NCBI GenBank assembly: GCA_050262615.1
Contig: JBLNEL010000034.1
Coordinates: forward strand, 1-8,015
Origin: JAUZPB01 sp050262615
GTDB taxonomy: Bacteria; Bacteroidota; Ignavibacteria; Ignavibacteriales; SURF-24
Direction of reading: 5' to 3'
Length of the DNA stretch: 8,015 nt
This document shows positions 6,601-8,015 of the stretch, one piece after another (the stretch's first letter is position 1; every line of letters begins with the position of its first letter). The notes under the pieces were generated by a model. It was given only the letters and a program-made list of their open reading frames with translations. It did not search any database and was not told the origin of the DNA. The position numbers were made by a program, and so were the translations under genes.

Positions 6601-8015
6601 GACTTTGGATTTTCTCCTGAAGACCTGGAAGGAATGAAAAATCCTATCCTGGTCAAGATTGATCATGATATTCCAAAACTAAGCAAGGCAGAACTTGGTA
6701 AATATAATCTGGATACAACAAAGGGAAAAGATTTTGTTCAGAAAGGAATGCAGTATGGGGATATATTAAAGAAGAATCCTCATATAATGAATGGCCTTAT
6801 TTCGATTGTAAACGGAGTTGAAAACTTCTCCGATATTTACCGCAGCGCATCTAATCAGGCCGAGGTAATGAAATTCTTTACTGAATCAGGAATAGTTCTT
6901 CCCCAGAAATTACCTGATTACTTTGATCAGAAGTCCGGGACATTAACCGATCAGGGAAAAGAGCTTTTTGAAACCGTAATGATCAGCAGCGTATTAGATC
7001 AGAATGCGCTTAGTGTCAGCAATTCAGATGGAGTAAGAAGTGTAACAAACAATATTAAGGAGAGTATATCTTCACTTAGTAAGAATATGGCTCTTCAAAA
7101 TGGTTACAGTTTAAAGCCCCAAATAAACAATGCTGTAAATCTTCAGAGCAGATATGCAAGGACCAGTGAGCAAAAAGGAATTGATTTTGATACTTTCCTC
7201 AGTCAGATAGATATGTTTGATAATCCTCCAACTGCCCAGGACGTAGCAATTAATTTGTTATCAAAGAAAGGACCAAGGATACTCAATACTGCAATTAAAG
7301 CTTATAACAGCAGCGCAGAAGTAGAACAGGAAGGCGGAGGCATGTTTGGTGATGCAGCTACTCCGGATGATGTTTTTCAGAATAAGATATTAAATGGGAA
7401 AAATCCATTCTCAGGCCAGGATTATTTTACCGATCAGGAAAAAGAGATAATATCAAGGTTTTCATCTGTATCTAAAAAAGAGACTTTAGCAACATCAATA
7501 AAGAACACACTTATTAAGGCATTCAATAAGGTATTCAGAAAAACAATATCTATTGATAGTCCCAAATTAGATGAAGGAGCAAAAGTAGAAAGTGAACATG
7601 AAGACCTGTATAATGAGCTAAAAAGAAGACTTGAGGATGATGGTTCAGAAATGCCAATGAGCAGGGAAGCTTTCTTCAAGTTTATAGCAAGGCAGCATAT
7701 TGAAGAAAATCCGGATTATTATGAATTATTAAAGAGATTTGTTGAAAACAAGACGGAGAAAAGCATTAAATTATTTAATATAGAGTTTTTCCCTGTGATA
7801 AAATCCATTAATACAAGCAATAATCAGCTATTGCCCAGTAAGATTAATCCAACGATAAGACGATGGCAAAATGTTCAGCAAAATGATAATTTGCAGGATA
7901 AAAACAAGGAGAATAGTATGGAACACAATGAAAATAAGATCAAAGAACCTTGGGAAATGACCAGAGAAGAATATGGCACAAGTGTTGACGAGGATAGGAT
8001 TTATGTTGCAAGGTA
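3691..8015 (+). CDS. Giant polyvalent phage protein with DdrB-like ParB domain (3' end outside window)
   Basis: I read this frame codon by codon from ATG 3691 and found no stop through the right edge, giving 1441 complete codons. Order of parts: 1-110, unrecognised; HPRDREGKFTKKN (111-123), a linker motif common in phage proteins; 124-330, unrecognised; an Ala/Pro linker near 340; HKYIQRKPN..GDGYIYLYE (355-374); two short barrel-like stretches with 'tGDyI' and 'iGDPV' starts (about 403-490); a beta-rich module (559-626); a charged coiled coil (about 630-740); a second copy of the module (752-827); a DdrB-like ParB domain (861-990, GNNRT at 940-944); the DdrB-type helical region (991-1225); IARQHIEENPDYY (1332-1344), resembling DUF5661; and PWEMTREEY (1420-1428). 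This fits polyvalent proteins, which are thought to be packaged in phage heads and delivered with the DNA. No nuclease, protease or methylase motif is visible so far; more domains likely lie beyond the window. The exact activity is unknown. Confidence 0.85.
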   Translation, partial: MNYIIKEPDFCGGFIYKSIENLHIVTRDNEGNLLSSEPINLIRKGLRTEKGEIIDFTADKVILNNGKEEVSANRFLLNAYLMKKALESEIQPEYIQTFYKSIGKPFKEEEHPRDREGKFTKKNENRQKVEGDFIPNLYKEFCENVVGTYNTPIGRIQVRQEDFHKILRIEGISKKVFVSFINEKGEQAWKELTYEKDSIAVIGELKELLKNPDRISINNQPSIEADFIFSKKYKNTSLSVAFTIDDIIKTARILREDYIEKHAGEIIYEKKKGLLKKSIDLKNLQSFAKCAVTGSRQLNLTISEIFVKQNEHKLFKAFGNFFKMKNFSTTPAPAKEAPAATSNAWNKKGGEKPGHKYIQRKPNSKGDGYIYLYELPNGKQQWQDDKGEVVSNPDKVHKDYSDFKTGDYINYEGKDGKIIDSSDNLFVIQFSDKQLVVNKNAHLEKLHRDINLRIGDPVMVNDLQGKVKEVGSKIALIETEKGNYLYKLSSPILRKERAQGIEDEKTKTKKIMEGDPTGDSDKLKHNYESSLKYQFWKDVTEGNGYIRRNDLRYEKHVKSPFGQLKVTQTFDPEKNSESININGTDNPTIFFNKNNYSIKNVSEDGMWLQNDEGQEFYYFEDMEKHLDKKINLIQKQEEKDPEKRSIRFTWDKSGKVAAEYQTREQAEASANDPERKLQAIKEAVKEKAQNDGSRWKRIKEVGPTQTDEERARVEQENEENKKKIKEVLTSKDFSSYASDMQERGFKFGANPLIGTKEVQFNNQKYKLRTEFNWRTGEHETRIFDGPFKQLQLGNEKYDIYDISDGVITYTDKNGLHRQVTRDELESINGKSLFTPTGSFKGKIGKISKIIMPDNTSRNSNYALMELDDIIASHNEKTFLPSESYPQEDGKSVNDRDYEHDENAQAFVRTIAQNWDSRTINSSKEAGQNIIVSKEGHVLSGNNRTMSAKLAAEQYPEKWQQYQQDLKNEISDFGFSPEDLEGMKNPILVKIDHDIPKLSKAELGKYNLDTTKGKDFVQKGMQYGDILKKNPHIMNGLISIVNGVENFSDIYRSASNQAEVMKFFTESGIVLPQKLPDYFDQKSGTLTDQGKELFETVMISSVLDQNALSVSNSDGVRSVTNNIKESISSLSKNMALQNGYSLKPQINNAVNLQSRYARTSEQKGIDFDTFLSQIDMFDNPPTAQDVAINLLSKKGPRILNTAIKAYNSSAEVEQEGGGMFGDAATPDDVFQNKILNGKNPFSGQDYFTDQEKEIISRFSSVSKKETLATSIKNTLIKAFNKVFRKTISIDSPKLDEGAKVESEHEDLYNELKRRLEDDGSEMPMSREAFFKFIARQHIEENPDYYELLKRFVENKTEKSIKLFNIEFFPVIKSINTSNNQLLPSKINPTIRRWQNVQQNDNLQDKNKENSMEHNENKIKEPWEMTREEYGTSVDEDRIYVAR
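5365..5568 (+). repeat. Beta-rich protein module, copy A (residues 559-626 of the giant protein)
   Basis: The module runs from SPFGQLKVTQTF to a hairpin YSIKNVSEDGMWLQNDEG and an acidic helix start FEDMEKHL. It aligns by eye with copy B at 5944-6171, best over the hairpin: Y-S/D-I, then S-(E)-DG-hydrophobic, D-x-x-G, and an acidic helix. The match is at protein level only; I see no DNA repeat. A similar opening, TPIGRIQV, occurs at residues 151-158. Confidence 0.45.
5944..6171 (+). repeat. Beta-rich protein module, copy B (residues 752-827 of the giant protein)
   Basis: The hairpin YDIYDISDGVITYTDKNG followed by VTRDELESI pairs with copy A's YSIKNVSEDGMWLQNDEG and FEDMEKHL. The preceding GPFKQLQL also resembles copy A strands. 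It sits directly before the ParB domain. The fold is probably a small beta barrel, but that is inference. Confidence 0.45.
6271..6660 (+). other. DdrB-like ParB domain within the giant protein (residues 861-990)
   Basis: The stretch has the order expected for the ParB-superfamily domain named after phage P1 DdrB. It opens with MELDDIIASHNEKTF (864-878), then YPQEDGKSVNDRDY (884-897), FVRTIAQNW, and the core IIVSKEGHVLSGNNRTMSAK (929-948). It continues with a helix holding YPEKWQQYQQDL and closes with MKNPILVKI (982-990). G940 and R943 match the GxxR box of ParB-like proteins; the usual DdrB-type GNGRT is GNNRT here. ParB-fold proteins include nucleases and CTP-binding enzymes, but in polyvalent proteins the activity has not been settled. 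The helical region after it (991-1225: SGIVLPQKLPDYF, LTDQGKELFETVMISSVL, GIDFDTFLSQIDMF) matches the layout that follows this domain in DdrB-type proteins. Confidence 0.82.
7684..7722 (+). other. DUF5661-like helix in the giant protein (residues 1332-1344)
   Basis: IARQHIEENPDYY, followed by ELLKRF, resembles the 'IA..HL.E.PDYY..L' signature of DUF5661, a small helical domain found alone or fused in phage and other proteins. The preceding LKRRLEDDGSEMPMSREAFFKF could be its upstream helices. Function of the family is unknown to me. Confidence 0.5.
7907..7920 (+). promoter_or_regulatory. Possible internal in-frame translation start (AGGAG plus ATG 7918)
   Basis: AGGAG (7907-7911) sits 6 bases before an ATG (7918-7920) that is in the same frame as the giant gene (residue 1410). 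The ATG falls in a polar linker (QNDNLQDKNKENSMEHNENK) just before PWEMTREEY, a place where a domain boundary is expected. Initiation here would yield a separate C-terminal product. AGG-GAG pairs also arise by chance from Lys-Glu codons in AT-rich coding DNA, so this is tentative. Confidence 0.35.

Noticed and set aside
3691..8015. Recurrent GATCCGG words across the window as a possible DNA signal
   Set aside because: They mostly coincide with in-frame Asp-Pro codons (GAT CCG G), so codon use explains them.
1..8015. CRISPR arrays, tRNA genes, insertion sequences, attachment sites or terminators
   Set aside because: I saw no regular direct repeats, cloverleaf-like sequence, terminal inverted repeats or hairpin plus T-run, and there is no intergenic space to hold them.

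Overview
The window is a tightly packed, single-strand (+) stretch of a tailed double-stranded DNA phage or prophage (Caudoviricetes). It is the part of the head module that follows the terminase. Evidence for this is the C-terminal part of a portal protein at the left edge and a MuF-type (Mu gpF-like) minor head protein at 2005-3069. The DNA is AT-rich by eye. Arg is mostly AGA/AGG and ATA is common for Ile, pointing to a low-to-moderate GC host. Most starts have purine-rich Shine-Dalgarno sequences. I see nothing that fixes the host genus.

Layout: portal (1-1311, start off the left edge); a single-pass membrane protein with a long coiled coil (1313-1777); an unrecognised 83-residue protein (1767-2018); the MuF minor head protein (2005-3069); two adjacent small CPxC proteins that look like divergent relatives of each other (3070-3399 and 3392-3694); and a giant open frame from 3691 through the right edge (at least 1441 residues). 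Every junction is an overlap or a gap of 0-1 base, so the whole window reads as one operon. There is no intergenic DNA, RNA gene, CRISPR array, insertion sequence or terminator.

The giant gene fills 54% of the window and is its main point of interest. It reads as a polyvalent protein: a very long, multi-domain phage protein of the kind thought to be packaged in the head and injected with the DNA. Visible parts are a phage-type linker (HPRDREGKFTKKN, residue 111), an HKYI..GYIYLYE segment (355-374), repeated small beta-rich modules, a charged coiled-coil stretch, a DdrB-like ParB domain with a GNNRT motif (940-944) followed by a DdrB-type helical region, an IARQHIEENPDYY helix (1332-1344) resembling DUF5661, and a PWEMTREEY motif (1420-1428) at the right edge. 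That last motif often introduces a further domain in such proteins. An in-frame ATG at 7918 with a strong Shine-Dalgarno sequence could let the C-terminal part also be made separately.

Working model (inference): portal and MuF protein build the portal vertex, and the polyvalent protein, encoded directly after them, is loaded into the head and acts on the host or on incoming DNA after ejection. About 850 residues before the ParB domain match nothing I can name with confidence.
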